A stretch of DNA of 25,441 nucleotides from NCBI GenBank assembly GCA_027575805.1, contig JANBPU010000231.1:1-25441 (forward strand). The letters are read 5' to 3'. Every line of letters starts with the position of its first letter. Within the stretch, counting starts at the first letter, position 1. This document shows positions 8,029 to 17,490 of the stretch, piece by piece. The notes beneath the pieces are model-generated. The model made no database searches. It was not told where the DNA came from and worked only from the letters and a program-made list of their open reading frames with translations. The stretch comes from Mycoemilia scoparia (Eukaryota > Kickxellomycota > Kickxellomycetes > Kickxellales > Kickxellaceae). The position numbers and the translations under genes are program-made.

Positions 8029-9096
8029 TCGTGGTAATAGTAATCGCGGTAGTAGTATTCGTAGTAAAGTTAAATATTATATCAAAGGAGCTTTAAATAG
8101 AAAAGTATATCAATAATAGCAGAAGCAGCAACAACAAAATAAAGAAATGTAAAGCAAAATTTGCATAAATAATTATATAAACAAAGGAAGAGAAAAAGGC
8201 TGTGCTATTATATAAATACTAAATCATTAAACAGCGAACAGCTGTAGAAAAAAGCAAGAAGCAGACAGAAAGAGAGAGATTTCTAAAGTGGTACTGCGAT
8301 ATGTGGGTATGATCATAAGCAAAACACGCTGCATAATGCCAAGTAGATGAAAAAATCCAGGCACTCAAGTTTAGATCTCCAATTACAACGCATACATGTA
8401 TTTTGTTTCGTTGATCTCTGGTTCGTTACTCGCCGATTGAATTGGTGGTAAAAATGCTCAGAGTCTTATTGAGTCCACATTGGTTCTGTTGGCTCTTTTG
8501 GATAACAGGAACTTACCTGCTTGCTTACTTGCCGTGACTATGATGGCGGCCATGGTTATGTGTGGGTTGTCAGCATTTCTAATTCGTAATCTGTTATGTA
8601 TTGTTGAAAAATAAACAGAAACTCAAGGGCTGAGAGTGAAAACCCAAAAACCGTGGTTGGGTGAGATGGATTCATCAGCCAATTTGACTGGTAAAATGTC
8701 CAAACAGAGCGACTCAGTTTGCTTATGTAGTTAAACAGGATGATACAGGCGATCTAAATATTTGACCAGCTTAAGGAACTGCCTCCACTACTACGGCTAA
8801 AGAAGTTATGGCTATCAATCATATTTTCTGCTTCTTTATGGTTTTGAAGATGTCTTTGACGTTTCAGTTCATATACATCGTATATTTTATAGCAGCAATT
8901 TCTTGAAAATATCTTTGAATTTGACCTTTGCCTCCAAACACAAGAGTACAAATGACAATCGCATGTGATTCCATCAAATATATTTCACATGCACCTAAAT
9001 TGCTATTGTTATCCATAATAAAAGAAGGACAGAATCTGATCATGTTTTTATTGTTTGGGCTTTTAATTTGGTTCATGACATTTAGCCACTGTAGCA
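8029..9096. other. Divergent upstream region of ERG1 and SPC1 (left part)
   Basis: No gene is recognised. The part next to 8028 is the likely ERG1 promoter; an AT-rich TATATAA-like element lies on the minus strand near 8209-8216. I could not identify a sterol-responsive site with confidence. Confidence 0.5.
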
Positions 9097-9196
9097 TATG
9101 GGTGATTATTTTTGAAGGGCCAGTCACTCATTTGGCTGTAATTTCCCCTATAATTGTTACCCACCAAAAGGTATCCTTCATAAATTATCACCCATA
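9097..9196 (+). mobile_element. MITE copy 3 (96 bp, TA-flanked)
   Basis: A 96 bp body (9099-9194) between TA dinucleotides. The left end is TGGGTGATTATTTTTGAAGG and the right end read inward is TGGGTGATAATTTATGAAGG, nearly perfect inverted repeats. The core GGCTGTAATTTCCCCTATAAT matches the other copies. It sits in the upstream region shared by ERG1 and SPC1. Confidence 0.87.
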
Positions 9197-9253
9197 TGGT
9201 TTTTATCTATCTAAATTTCAATACCGAGGTGAGGTAGTGAATCGCGAATCTCA

Positions 9254-9254
<1 letters not shown>

Positions 9255-9287
<33 letters not shown>
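9255..9287. repeat. (ATT)11 microsatellite
   Basis: Eleven uninterrupted ATT units, starting 58 bp past the third MITE and about 425 bp before the SPC1 start codon. Confidence 0.95.
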
Positions 9288-9711
9288 GTATTAAATTAAA
9301 GTGGATTTGTTTTTAAGGACATTGATAAATTGATTTTGTAATGAAATGTACTTTTTATTGAAACCAAAAAATTGGGAACATTAAAAGTAAGATGATTAAG
9401 CATTCTATTACTCCTAGGGAAGCAGTTATGTGTCACATACACTATCAGGAACATTAATAAAATAACCATTTTAATATACAAAAATGTCCCATACTATCCA
9501 TAATGTATGTTTTTGAATATATACCGATTTTGGGATTTGGGGATTTATACACATAGTAGCATCATTATTTATTACTCTGTGTAAACTATTATTACTACCA
9601 CTACTGTTGCTATTAGATTATTCTCTACCTCTTTTCTTATTTCTCAATCTACATACTCACATATCATTATTAATATCATCATTGTATTCCCTCTCCCATC
9701 TCTCAATAATA

Positions 9712-10206
9712 ATGGACCAATTAACCAAATTGCTTGAAAAAGGTCAGATTGTAAGTCACCGCAAAGTCTATTTCTTATTCTTGCTTATCTCACACTTTGT
9801 GAAATTAATTAACCACAACATTATCATATCTATGGTGCTAATATTATTTCACAAATAGGATCTGAAGGGCCAACAACTAGCCGAAAAGATTTACACATTC
9901 ACTTTATTTATTTCGGGCGCACTATCGATTCTGGTTAGCATTTATTTCAACGAAATCATGTATTCGTTCTATGGACTGGGTATTGGATTGGCTGTTTCGT
10001 GGGTTTTAGTTATTCCTCCTTGGCCTTGTTTTAACAAAAATCCGCTCAACTGGCTGCCCGTTCAAAGCGTGGGTGCTGCTGCTACTAGCGCTAGTGCTTC
10101 AGCCTCGAAAAAGTCGCAAGTTCCTGAAGAAGAAGATGATGATGATGAAAAAGCTGCTGGGGGTGTAAAACAAACGACAGTCGAAGATGTTGACGATGAT
10201 AATTGA
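9712..10206 (+). CDS. SPC1: Signal peptidase complex subunit 1 (SPC12 family), one intron
   Basis: A small non-catalytic subunit of the ER signal peptidase complex, which removes signal peptides from secretory proteins. Exon 1 is 9712-9750 (13 codons) and exon 2 is 9859-10206; joined they encode 128 residues. Exon 2 opens with DLKGQQLAEKIY, followed by two membrane segments (about 25-45 and 49-70) and the family signature YGLGIGLAVSW..VIPPWPCF..NPLNWLPV. The tail (about 87-128) is Ala/Ser- then Asp/Glu-rich and varies in this family. The start was chosen because it gives the short cytosolic N-terminus normal for SPC12 proteins; the open frame further upstream is not conserved-looking. The gene is convergent with MIP1, with a 295 bp gap. 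Confidence 0.94.
9751..9858 (+). other. SPC1 intron
   Basis: A 108 nt intron between codons 13 and 14, with 5' GTAAGT, a branch-site-like GCTAAT about 20 nt before the 3' AAATAG, and exact restoration of the family reading frame on removal. Without splicing the frame ends in the intron. Confidence 0.93.
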
Positions 10207-10474
10207 TTAATTAACTGCTGAACAAAGATCCTCCAGTCAGTAAGAGATAATCAATTGCTTGTTTCAATTATTGTTTTTTTTGGCATTGCTAATACTACTT
10301 ACTTTTATTGATATCATCATTATCATTACACAAATACAGAATTGATTTCATCTATTTATTATAAAATATATGTGCGTGTGGGTAGAAATAAGTAATGAAA
10401 AGGGGGAATTGAACAAAACATACATGTACATACATATTCGTTATTTAATTTATCGTAATGCAAATAATGGCCTA

Positions 10475-10480
10475 TTTATT
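10475..10480 (-). terminator. Polyadenylation hexamer after MIP1
   Basis: AATAAA on the minus strand, 22 bp past the MIP1 stop codon. Confidence 0.45.
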
Positions 10481-10501
10481 GGTTTTGGTGGGGGCATGAT
10501 A

Positions 10502-13500
10502 TCATTTAGAAATCTTCTTGATCGTAACTGGTGAATATCCAGAGATATATTGGCGAGACATTCTTGTGCTCTTTTTGGTATAGCCATTCAGTTCAACACT
10601 ACTCATCATTTGCTTAATCTCTTCGATATCATACAGCATCTGTGCTCTCAAGAACAAGTTGTTCAACGATTTAACCGTAGTTCTTTGGTTCAAGCTTTTG
10701 CTGTCCACAAGAGAGCTTTCATTATCCAATTCCTTGACCTTGTTCTTCTTGATCATCATTTCAGCCTTGGCTTTATAATTGGGTCCAAGTAAATGGGCGT
10801 ATTGTGACGATACAACAGCCTCCTGGTCATTAGAATCTCCATCACCCTCACTACTACTACTACTGCTGTTACTTCCACTGGCAGTGTTTTTGCTGGAAAA
10901 CATAAATTTCTCTGGATCATATAACGTAATTTCCGGTTTTTTCTCGATAGGTGGCGACAAAAACCCTTGAGTCTTATCCAAAATATCTTCAATATTCATC
11001 GCAACTCCGGGTTGGATAGGGTCAGGATTAGTCGGGGTCACACACCCAACATCAACTTCCTTTCTAAAAACATGATCCAAGTCAACCGCCGAAAAGAACG
11101 CAACAGATTGTGGCAAATTAGGCATCCCCAGCTTATAGCTAAACAACGAGCGGACCCACAAATTGGAAACCTGCAACGCCAAAGCAGCTCTAAATCGATC
11201 ATCATCTTTTACAAGATACCGGATTTCATCATGAACAGAAATTACAAACCGAGCATCAATCTGGTACTTGTGAATCAAATAGTGCATAGAAACCAACAAC
11301 ATATGCAAATAATCTACACCCGAAGACTGGACAACCCAATTTACGCGAGACGTCATATATTTTAGCCCCAACTTGTCTTGTTGCAAAGTTTCTGTGATTC
11401 CGCAAGATAATACTGGGGTTCTGGGATTTTTGCTTAGGACAATTCCTTCGAGTTCGTTAAACATATAGGATTCGGTTCCACCATACCAAAATGGTCGAAC
11501 AAAGTATGTTAAACCTCGCTCTTTTTGCCCCTTGGTTGCCATGTATAGCTGTTCGGCCTTTTTCCGAGCCGTATCTTCATCCATTCCGGGATTAAATTCC
11601 ATCAGCACGCCTGTTGCGTATTTTACTCCAGCCCCATAGATACGAGCATAGTTGAATATTTTGGCACTACCACGGTCAATTCCCAGGATTCTGGCAGTTA
11701 CGGAATGCATGTCGGTGCCACTGGCTTTGGTGCCCTGTAAAGTCATGTATCCCAAAGCAGTTGCGCCATGGGCACCGAATTGGGAATCACCAATAAGTGA
11801 TGAGATCCATAGTTCTTCGGAATCCACATCAGCTCCTACAAATGAATAACCCCGGGGCGCTTTTACTAGTGATTTGAGTTCAGACCCTATCTTGTTTTTC
11901 TTGGGATTCGAGGCCGTCATCCAGGTTGATTCGACGGCTCGTCGTGTGACTGTGCCCATTGGAACGATTTGGGGTAAAATCACGCCACAGCCATCTTTAT
12001 CATCTTTATCATCTTTATCACCGGAGTTTGTGTCTTGTTTAGTATCTGTGTTATTGGCTTTGGGGAATCCAAGATCCAAATATCCACCATCATCATTTAC
12101 GTTATCAGGATTGTTGACCTCATCGTCCCACACGACTAGTTGGGATTTGACTCTTTCTTTAGCACTTGTCCAATACGAGCACATCATTTCCATGCTCATT
12201 GCCTTTTTGGCATTGGGATATTCGGAACTAAGAGTTCCCTTTTCGATTGCTGATTGGTATCCTTTGGCTAATGGGTTGCAGCATCTGGCATTGGCTCCAT
12301 CTTTGTGAGGAACTTTAAAGTATATTGCCCCGTTTTCTAATACGTCATTTGCAGCGAATTCTTCGTATTCAGGGTGTTCAGGATCAAAGGTGAATTCCAA
12401 AGGAGCCAGATTTTTCAATGACGAATTTGGGTCTTCTTGTTTTACTGCTACTTCCTCTTTATCTTTAATATCCGCTGCTGCTGTTGCTGTTGCTTCTGAT
12501 GGTTGAGGAGGAGGAGGAGCTTCTAAACTTTTCTTTGTGGTTCTAAAGGTCCATCCATACTTTTTAGAAAAATACATAGGATATCCTAGCCACTTGAGTT
12601 TCAATAACAATGGCGTAACGCGGGTTCGTAAAGTAAGCGACAAGTCTTGCTTTTTGGTATCCCACAGGGCTTTATACCATTCCGGATATCCCGGCAGCTT
12701 TTGGTTGGAAAATGGACGAGGCTCACCACCTTTGGCAAAGGTTTTACCATCAGCCATGAATTTTGGTTTAGTCATTTTCACAGGTTTTATAGTCCAATCC
12801 AACTGTTTTAACCAAAAATCATTCACATCATTACCATTACCATTACCATTGTTTTGGGAGGCATTTTTGAATTTGGTTACAGCTTCTTCAGCCAAATGTT
12901 TCAACATGCTTTCGACATTATCCGACATTTCTTTCCACATTTTTTCAGATTTCCTGATATAATCCGGCCATTTCTTGTCAATTGGTAAAAACGAATCCAA
13001 CATCAACAACATCCCAGAAAACGATACGGGGTGTGGGCATTTTCGTAAATACAGCGGCAATACTGCACGGAAAACTTTTTGGGTCACAAAACTGTCATTG
13101 GCACAGTAATGGATCAATTTTTTGAAATCTTTTCGAATATCGTCTATGGTGCCATCGAAAAATACGTCGCGTATGGTTTTGTTCATTTTGATGTTGCAGT
13201 GGAATTTGGCTACATCTTTTAGGCTGTTTAGAGAGCCGGCGTCGAAAAATTTTCCGGTTTCTTTGTTGAGCTTGAGGTACTCGGAATCGTCGCTCTCTTT
13301 GGCTTGGGAGTATTTTTTCCAGGGCTGGCGTTGTTGGTTACAGAGGCCGCCGACAGCCACGTGAAGCGACATTGTGTCGATGAACCGGCAGGATGTGCGC
13401 CGCATTGAGTATTCGTCGTAGATTCGGGCGCGGTCGAAACCTACATTGTGGCCAATTATTAGGCGCGGCTTTTTTGGGGTGTCTTTTGAACCAGATTTTG

Positions 13501-14449
13501 AAGTTGGCTGTGATTGTGATTGTGATTGTGATTGTGGTGGGGGTGGGCCGATTGGAACAAAGTGTTTAAAGCTTTTGGATTCACCCGTCAAATATGGCGA
13601 TATCCAGCCGTACCACGCCTTGCTTGATACCGCGGTGGCCATTAATGGGTATGGACCCAAAGGCACTAAGCATTCGATATCAAATGTCAGCACATCTTCA
13701 TCGACTGGTATATAGTCTACTTTTTCGGGTTTTCCGTCTCCATCGGTAGTAGAATATCTGGTCCATCCGGATTGGAATATCCAGGACTTTTTTTCTGGAA
13801 CAGGTGGTACATCGGTATTTGCATAATCTTTGGCCATTTGCAAATATGGTTCAGCAACCAGTTTCCCCAGCTTGTAAAAATGGCTGGCAATGTTGTCGCC
13901 AGCCAGTGGAGGCGGATCAAAATCTATAGCTTGTACATTTTCGGATTTGTTTACATCGATGTTGTGGGATGTCAAGTGGTGCTTGGATATTTCTAGTTTT
14001 TCTTGGCTGATATTTGTTATGTAATATGTTTTACCAGAGCTGTGGGTTGGGTTGTATTTGGTCTTGAATACGCCTTGTTGGAGTTTTTCGGATAGCAATT
14101 GGACTCCTACTTGGTTTCTATAGATTTTTGGGGATATCCAAGGTGATTCTGATTGTGCTGGATCATTTTTGTCTTTCTTGGCATCATCCTCAGTTTGCTC
14201 TGTTTTGATTATTTTTTGATCTTTGTCGGAAGTTTGTGGTGCGGGCTTTAATACTTTGACTGTTGTTTTGTAGCCATTTTGGAATTTGATCTCAGGGTAT
14301 GATAAATACGCTGATGTTGTTGGTCTATGGCTGCGTATCGATAGTAGATGCTGGGGCTGTTGAATCCTTTGTTGTTTTAAGCAGCTTTGCAGTAATAATA
14401 ACCTCCTAGCAAACATTGAGCCCTGTTCTTTTGTATGCTGCTTATGCAC
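10502..14449 (-). CDS. MIP1: Mitochondrial DNA polymerase gamma, catalytic subunit
   Basis: Replicates mitochondrial DNA. The 1315-residue family-A polymerase has the 3'-5' exonuclease motifs I (FDIEC, D257/E259), II (GHNVGFDR, D339) and III (YCANDSF, D452). The polymerase motifs are A (GADVDSEELW, D874), B (RGSAKIFNYARIYGAG, with R926, K930, Y934 and Y938) and C (VHDEIRYLV, D1074). All catalytic residues are present, so it should be active in synthesis and proofreading. A C-terminal extension (after about 1150) resembles that of yeast Mip1. Low-complexity inserts are a Gln/Ser repeat (306-315), an Ala/Pro-rich segment (about 642-662) and an Asp/Lys repeat (811-819). The frame opens at 14449, but the second Met (14416) begins MFARRLLLLQSC, a typical basic mitochondrial presequence, and may be the real start. 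No intron. Confidence 0.98.
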   Translation of the reverse strand: MHKQHTKEQGSMFARRLLLLQSCLKQQRIQQPQHLLSIRSHRPTTSAYLSYPEIKFQNGYKTTVKVLKPAPQTSDKDQKIIKTEQTEDDAKKDKNDPAQSESPWISPKIYRNQVGVQLLSEKLQQGVFKTKYNPTHSSGKTYYITNISQEKLEISKHHLTSHNIDVNKSENVQAIDFDPPPLAGDNIASHFYKLGKLVAEPYLQMAKDYANTDVPPVPEKKSWIFQSGWTRYSTTDGDGKPEKVDYIPVDEDVLTFDIECLVPLGPYPLMATAVSSKAWYGWISPYLTGESKSFKHFVPIGPPPPQSQSQSQSQPTSKSGSKDTPKKPRLIIGHNVGFDRARIYDEYSMRRTSCRFIDTMSLHVAVGGLCNQQRQPWKKYSQAKESDDSEYLKLNKETGKFFDAGSLNSLKDVAKFHCNIKMNKTIRDVFFDGTIDDIRKDFKKLIHYCANDSFVTQKVFRAVLPLYLRKCPHPVSFSGMLLMLDSFLPIDKKWPDYIRKSEKMWKEMSDNVESMLKHLAEEAVTKFKNASQNNGNGNGNDVNDFWLKQLDWTIKPVKMTKPKFMADGKTFAKGGEPRPFSNQKLPGYPEWYKALWDTKKQDLSLTLRTRVTPLLLKLKWLGYPMYFSKKYGWTFRTTKKSLEAPPPPQPSEATATAAADIKDKEEVAVKQEDPNSSLKNLAPLEFTFDPEHPEYEEFAANDVLENGAIYFKVPHKDGANARCCNPLAKGYQSAIEKGTLSSEYPNAKKAMSMEMMCSYWTSAKERVKSQLVVWDDEVNNPDNVNDDGGYLDLGFPKANNTDTKQDTNSGDKDDKDDKDGCGVILPQIVPMGTVTRRAVESTWMTASNPKKNKIGSELKSLVKAPRGYSFVGADVDSEELWISSLIGDSQFGAHGATALGYMTLQGTKASGTDMHSVTARILGIDRGSAKIFNYARIYGAGVKYATGVLMEFNPGMDEDTARKKAEQLYMATKGQKERGLTYFVRPFWYGGTESYMFNELEGIVLSKNPRTPVLSCGITETLQQDKLGLKYMTSRVNWVVQSSGVDYLHMLLVSMHYLIHKYQIDARFVISVHDEIRYLVKDDDRFRAALALQVSNLWVRSLFSYKLGMPNLPQSVAFFSAVDLDHVFRKEVDVGCVTPTNPDPIQPGVAMNIEDILDKTQGFLSPPIEKKPEITLYDPEKFMFSSKNTASGSNSSSSSSEGDGDSNDQEAVVSSQYAHLLGPNYKAKAEMMIKKNKVKELDNESSLVDSKSLNQRTTVKSLNNLFLRAQMLYDIEEIKQMMSSVELNGYTKKSTRMSRQYISGYSPVTIKKISK

Positions 14450-15151
14450 GACACCAAACGAAGCGAGTAAGGATCAGCAATTGTTGTTTAACGTAATTTA
14501 AAAGTTAAAATGATAGTTTGAGTAGCTTTGAATGAAAACCCAATATGCTGCCTTTAAAGATATATTAAGTCGTTGCAGTTATAACAAATAAATTTCAACA
14601 ATAACAATAATTATAATAACAACACTGTTAATGAATACTTGTGAATTCAAACATTAGGGAAAGTAGTTTATGTTAGTAAAGAGGAGTGTTGATATTCTAC
14701 AAAAGGTTATACAAAAAACATGTAAGGGGAACTACTCACTCCTTGTAAAATGTCCAATCTAAATTCTCGTATCATGCTTTGACTCAAAAAAATTATATAA
14801 TCCTTGTGGTGTGTCTATGGCTTGTCCTTATTTTATCAATCAAATCAAATCATGGTGTGGTTTACAATAACCATGGTTTCACCACAGTCCGAAGAAACAG
14901 TTCCTTGACAATGCAATTTAGCCCAACACATTGAACAGGCATGAAAATCGATAACTTGTTTAGTCAAACACAGCAACACTTTGTCCATAAACAAAATCAC
15001 AAGGTATTTTAGCTCTGCTTCTCTCTATTTTGCTATTTACTGTTCCTATAATCTCTTTATCACCATACTCTACTTCTACCCACCCACCCCATTCTAAATC
15101 CTTTGTGAATTCCAACCGAAAAAGAAGCACAAATATATACAAATTACAAAA
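14450..15151. other. Divergent intergenic region between MIP1 and the 98-residue gene
   Basis: Upstream sequence for both flanking genes. No RNA gene, repeat or clear regulatory motif was found. Confidence 0.5.
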
Positions 15152-15448
15152 ATGTCGATGCCAGCTAACCATCCCCCAATTCCAACCGATGCCAGTGCAG
15201 CCGAATGTCCATTCCACGCCCTATTCGGAAAACCACAGGCCTATAGTGATATATTCGACGACTATGGCGTTATAAAGCCTGGCTTGAGCGAAGGCGATAA
15301 CCTTATTCGACCAACTGATTTTGCCCTATCTATTGGGCTTATCATTTCTCTTTTGATGAGTGGTATTCTTGTTGGTCTTTATAAAAAGTTAACCGGCAGC
15401 AAATCATCTCCTGTCAAGAATGATAATGATGATAAAAAGACCAACTAG
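15152..15448 (+). CDS. Hypothetical small single-pass membrane protein
   Basis: A 98-residue protein of unrecognised family. The N-terminal half is hydrophilic and Pro-rich, with a Cys-Pro dipeptide in AAECPFHALFGKP (C19-P20); residues 57-77 (FALSIGLIISLLMSGILVGLY) form one membrane helix; the tail (78-98) is Lys/Asp/Asn-rich with KK right after the helix, suggesting a cytosolic or matrix-facing C-terminus by the positive-inside rule. The CPFH motif resembles the Cys-Pro haem-binding motifs near the N-terminus of cytochrome c haem lyases, but a single short motif is weak evidence. The gene is divergent from MIP1 with about 700 bp between. A second in-frame Met at residue 3 could also start. 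Confidence 0.62.
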   Translation: MSMPANHPPIPTDASAAECPFHALFGKPQAYSDIFDDYGVIKPGLSEGDNLIRPTDFALSIGLIISLLMSGILVGLYKKLTGSKSSPVKNDNDDKKTN

Positions 15449-15905
15449 GAACCAAAGTCATCATCATCATTGTTGTTGTTGTGGGAGTCCAACTTAATAC
15501 AACAACAATCTGAATAATGAAAGAAGATATCCCATTGAATAGTAGCCTATTATTTTACTTTGATCACCAATTATAATGATATTAAATATATATGCTGTAT
15601 TAATACACACTCGCTCGCATATTTAAACTTGAGCGATTGTTTTCTGAAATATGGCTACATGAGACTTTTGATCTCGGAGTCTCAATACCACGCATTTCTT
15701 AACCATTCGAATGCTTTATATGTATAGCTATTGTTAAAGCTCTCCTTATTTCCTATAAAGGATTCAGAGTCACTTTTAATGACCCTTCAATAGGTCTATC
15801 AAAAGAATAAAACATCCATTCTGGTGAATATCTTGCAAAATGAATTAGCAATGAAATTTGGTCAAATCGATTACATCCAATTGTGGAAACATTTCTCTCA
15901 AATCA
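15449..15905. other. Intergenic, no gene recognised
   Basis: 3' region of the small membrane protein gene and upstream region of the next gene. No feature is supported. Confidence 0.5.
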
Positions 15906-15913
15906 TATAAAAA
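15906..15913 (+). promoter_or_regulatory. TATA box of the Asn-rich gene
   Basis: TATAAAAA, 95 bp before the ATG at 16008 with no other ATG in between; a pyrimidine-rich stretch follows. Confidence 0.5.
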
Positions 15914-16007
15914 TCCTTCTCTCCTCCCCTCAAAATTTATCTTTACAATATTATCATCACAAAGCTTTTCTTGACTGTTTCAAATCTCATTATCAAGTTC
16001 TTTAAAT

Positions 16008-16754
16008 ATGGGCAAAAAGTTACGCAGGATCAAAAATATTGCTTTGCAACTAATATGTATTGACCAAAATAATACAAATGAAATTGGTTTTGATGTTCAT
16101 ACTCGGGTTAATATGGAACATAGCACTCCCACCGTCACTACTAATAAAAGCAACAATAATAGTAGTGCTATTAATATAAGAAACAGATTCAGTTTCAACA
16201 TTATTAGCAGCGCTACTGATGGTGATTTTAATCATAGGCAGACCAACAACAATTTTGCGACTAGTAACAGACACTCCAGCTATGAAAACTTTACTAATTA
16301 CAATGTCAATCATATTAACTACACTAACAACTATATTGGCAACAGGGATGTTACCAATCTTATTACAGATTTTGATAAACTTGATATCAGAAATGACAGT
16401 TATAATAGTAGGAAAAGACCATTTTCTGACACAAAGTTCTTTGAAAGAAAGAAAAGACAGAAAATCTCACATACTTTAGCTGCGTCACCAAAATTCGAAC
16501 CTAGAAATTTGGATATTAATAATCGAATTGATGGCACCAATGATGTTGGCACTACTACTACTTCACGTCCTTGGTTGCTATGCGATTATATCGAGAGAAA
16601 TCAATCTTCCACTTCTAATGAGAATATAACTGTTCCAAGGAGACGACAAAATAGTATAAAGAGGCATCCTTATAAGCGTAGGGCAGTGTTTGGATATGAA
16701 CAAGTTTGGAAAGATTGGGTACAAAAATTAACTCCTAATATCATCAATCAATAA
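16008..16754 (+). CDS. Hypothetical Asn-rich basic protein, probably nuclear
   Basis: A 248-residue protein with no recognised domain. It starts basic (MGKKLRRIKN), is Asn/Ser/Thr-rich and probably disordered from about 40 to 130, then carries basic clusters that look like nuclear localisation signals: KRPFSDTKFFERKKRQK (136-152) and RRR/KRHPYKRR (211-225). Two hydrophobic, tryptophan-bearing segments are the best candidates for conserved contact sites: SRPWLLCDYIER (186-197) and GYEQVWKDWVQKL (229-241). The gene has a TATA box with ATG spacing typical for this window and AATAAA 84 bp past the stop. A role as a transcription or chromatin factor would be a guess. Confidence 0.6.
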   Translation: MGKKLRRIKNIALQLICIDQNNTNEIGFDVHTRVNMEHSTPTVTTNKSNNNSSAINIRNRFSFNIISSATDGDFNHRQTNNNFATSNRHSSYENFTNYNVNHINYTNNYIGNRDVTNLITDFDKLDIRNDSYNSRKRPFSDTKFFERKKRQKISHTLAASPKFEPRNLDINNRIDGTNDVGTTTTSRPWLLCDYIERNQSSTSNENITVPRRRQNSIKRHPYKRRAVFGYEQVWKDWVQKLTPNIINQ

Positions 16755-16837
16755 GTTATTTTTATTTTGACTATTTCGTTTCAATCATAAAATGTTAAAT
16801 CCAGCACATTCCAGTTAGCTTATTCATTTAGTTATCC

Positions 16838-16843
16838 AATAAA
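16838..16843 (+). terminator. Polyadenylation hexamer after the Asn-rich gene
   Basis: AATAAA, 84 bp after the stop at 16754. Confidence 0.4.
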
Positions 16844-16918
16844 ATTCATTACATTATAATCTAACTCTATAAACTTTCCACAATTTTCATTGTGACGTTA
16901 TGATTGAGGACAATAATC

Positions 16919-16926
16919 TATAAAAG
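16919..16926 (+). promoter_or_regulatory. Possible TATA box
   Basis: TATAAAAG in an intergenic region, with no recognised gene directly behind it; it could serve the small frame at 17141. Confidence 0.3.
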
Positions 16927-17140
16927 AGAAAACTAACATCAGAGCTTTTGGTATATATTGAATAGTATCCAGATTATAAGCTTCATTAAACTGTTATAAT
17001 AGATAGTATTGTGATAACCTTAGCTAGTTTCAAACAGTGCCAAGATATTGTGTGTGATATTAAACAATATCAAGATTTAAACCGATATATCATTATATAT
17101 GGTGAAAATTCACTAGCGATCAGGTGCGAAATAAACAGAA

Positions 17141-17254
17141 ATGGGACCTCATCAGTTTTTGGTCCAATTACTAGCCAATCCATATGCAACTCCTCCAGGA
17201 GACCCATTTTGCCCAAAGCCTTGTAAACTTTGGCCATATCAGCAGCAGCAATAG
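17141..17254 (+). CDS. Possible 37-residue peptide, Pro/Cys-rich
   Basis: ATG at 17141 opens 37 codons ending at TAG (17252-17254). The product is protein-like in composition (LLANPYATPPGDPFCPKPC) and ends in QQQQ. A TATAAAAG lies 215 bp upstream, but a five-codon upstream frame (ATG in the 17096 region) intervenes and no splice signals were found. This may be an isolated exon, a peptide gene or chance. Confidence 0.2.
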   Translation: MGPHQFLVQLLANPYATPPGDPFCPKPCKLWPYQQQQ

Positions 17255-17371
17255 AAGAGATCTTTTGGTGGGGTTTGACTTTTTTAGAAAATAGTCTTGG
17301 ATAAGCTTTTAATCCTATTTCAATTCATATTGAGTAGTTTGAAATAATATGCGATTTAAAATTATTGAAGA

Positions 17372-17490
17372 CGCTAAAGATATAATGCCCTGACAAAAAT
17401 CGGCCCTTTTATACATTTTCAGAGGTTTTCACAACAGCTTGGATATTTTATTTTTTTGGCTACACATGGAGTTTTGAATTAGAGCAATCG
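17372..17490 (-). repeat. Diverged partial copy (C) of the 5S-headed repeat
   Basis: Read on the minus strand, this matches the repeat block around its internal TATA box: GCTGTTGTGAAAACC versus GCTGTTGTAAGAAAC of copy A, then AAAATGTATAAAAGGGCC versus AAAATGTATAAAAAGGGCC. Weaker similarity runs about 30 bp downstream. It points the same way as copy B and lies about 150 bp beyond its end. The rest of the repeat is not recognisable here. Confidence 0.6.

Noticed and set aside
17011..17226. 71-codon frame
   Set aside because: The first codon is GTG, not ATG, and the frame has no promoter or family similarity; a nearby ATG frame (17141) is noted instead at low confidence.
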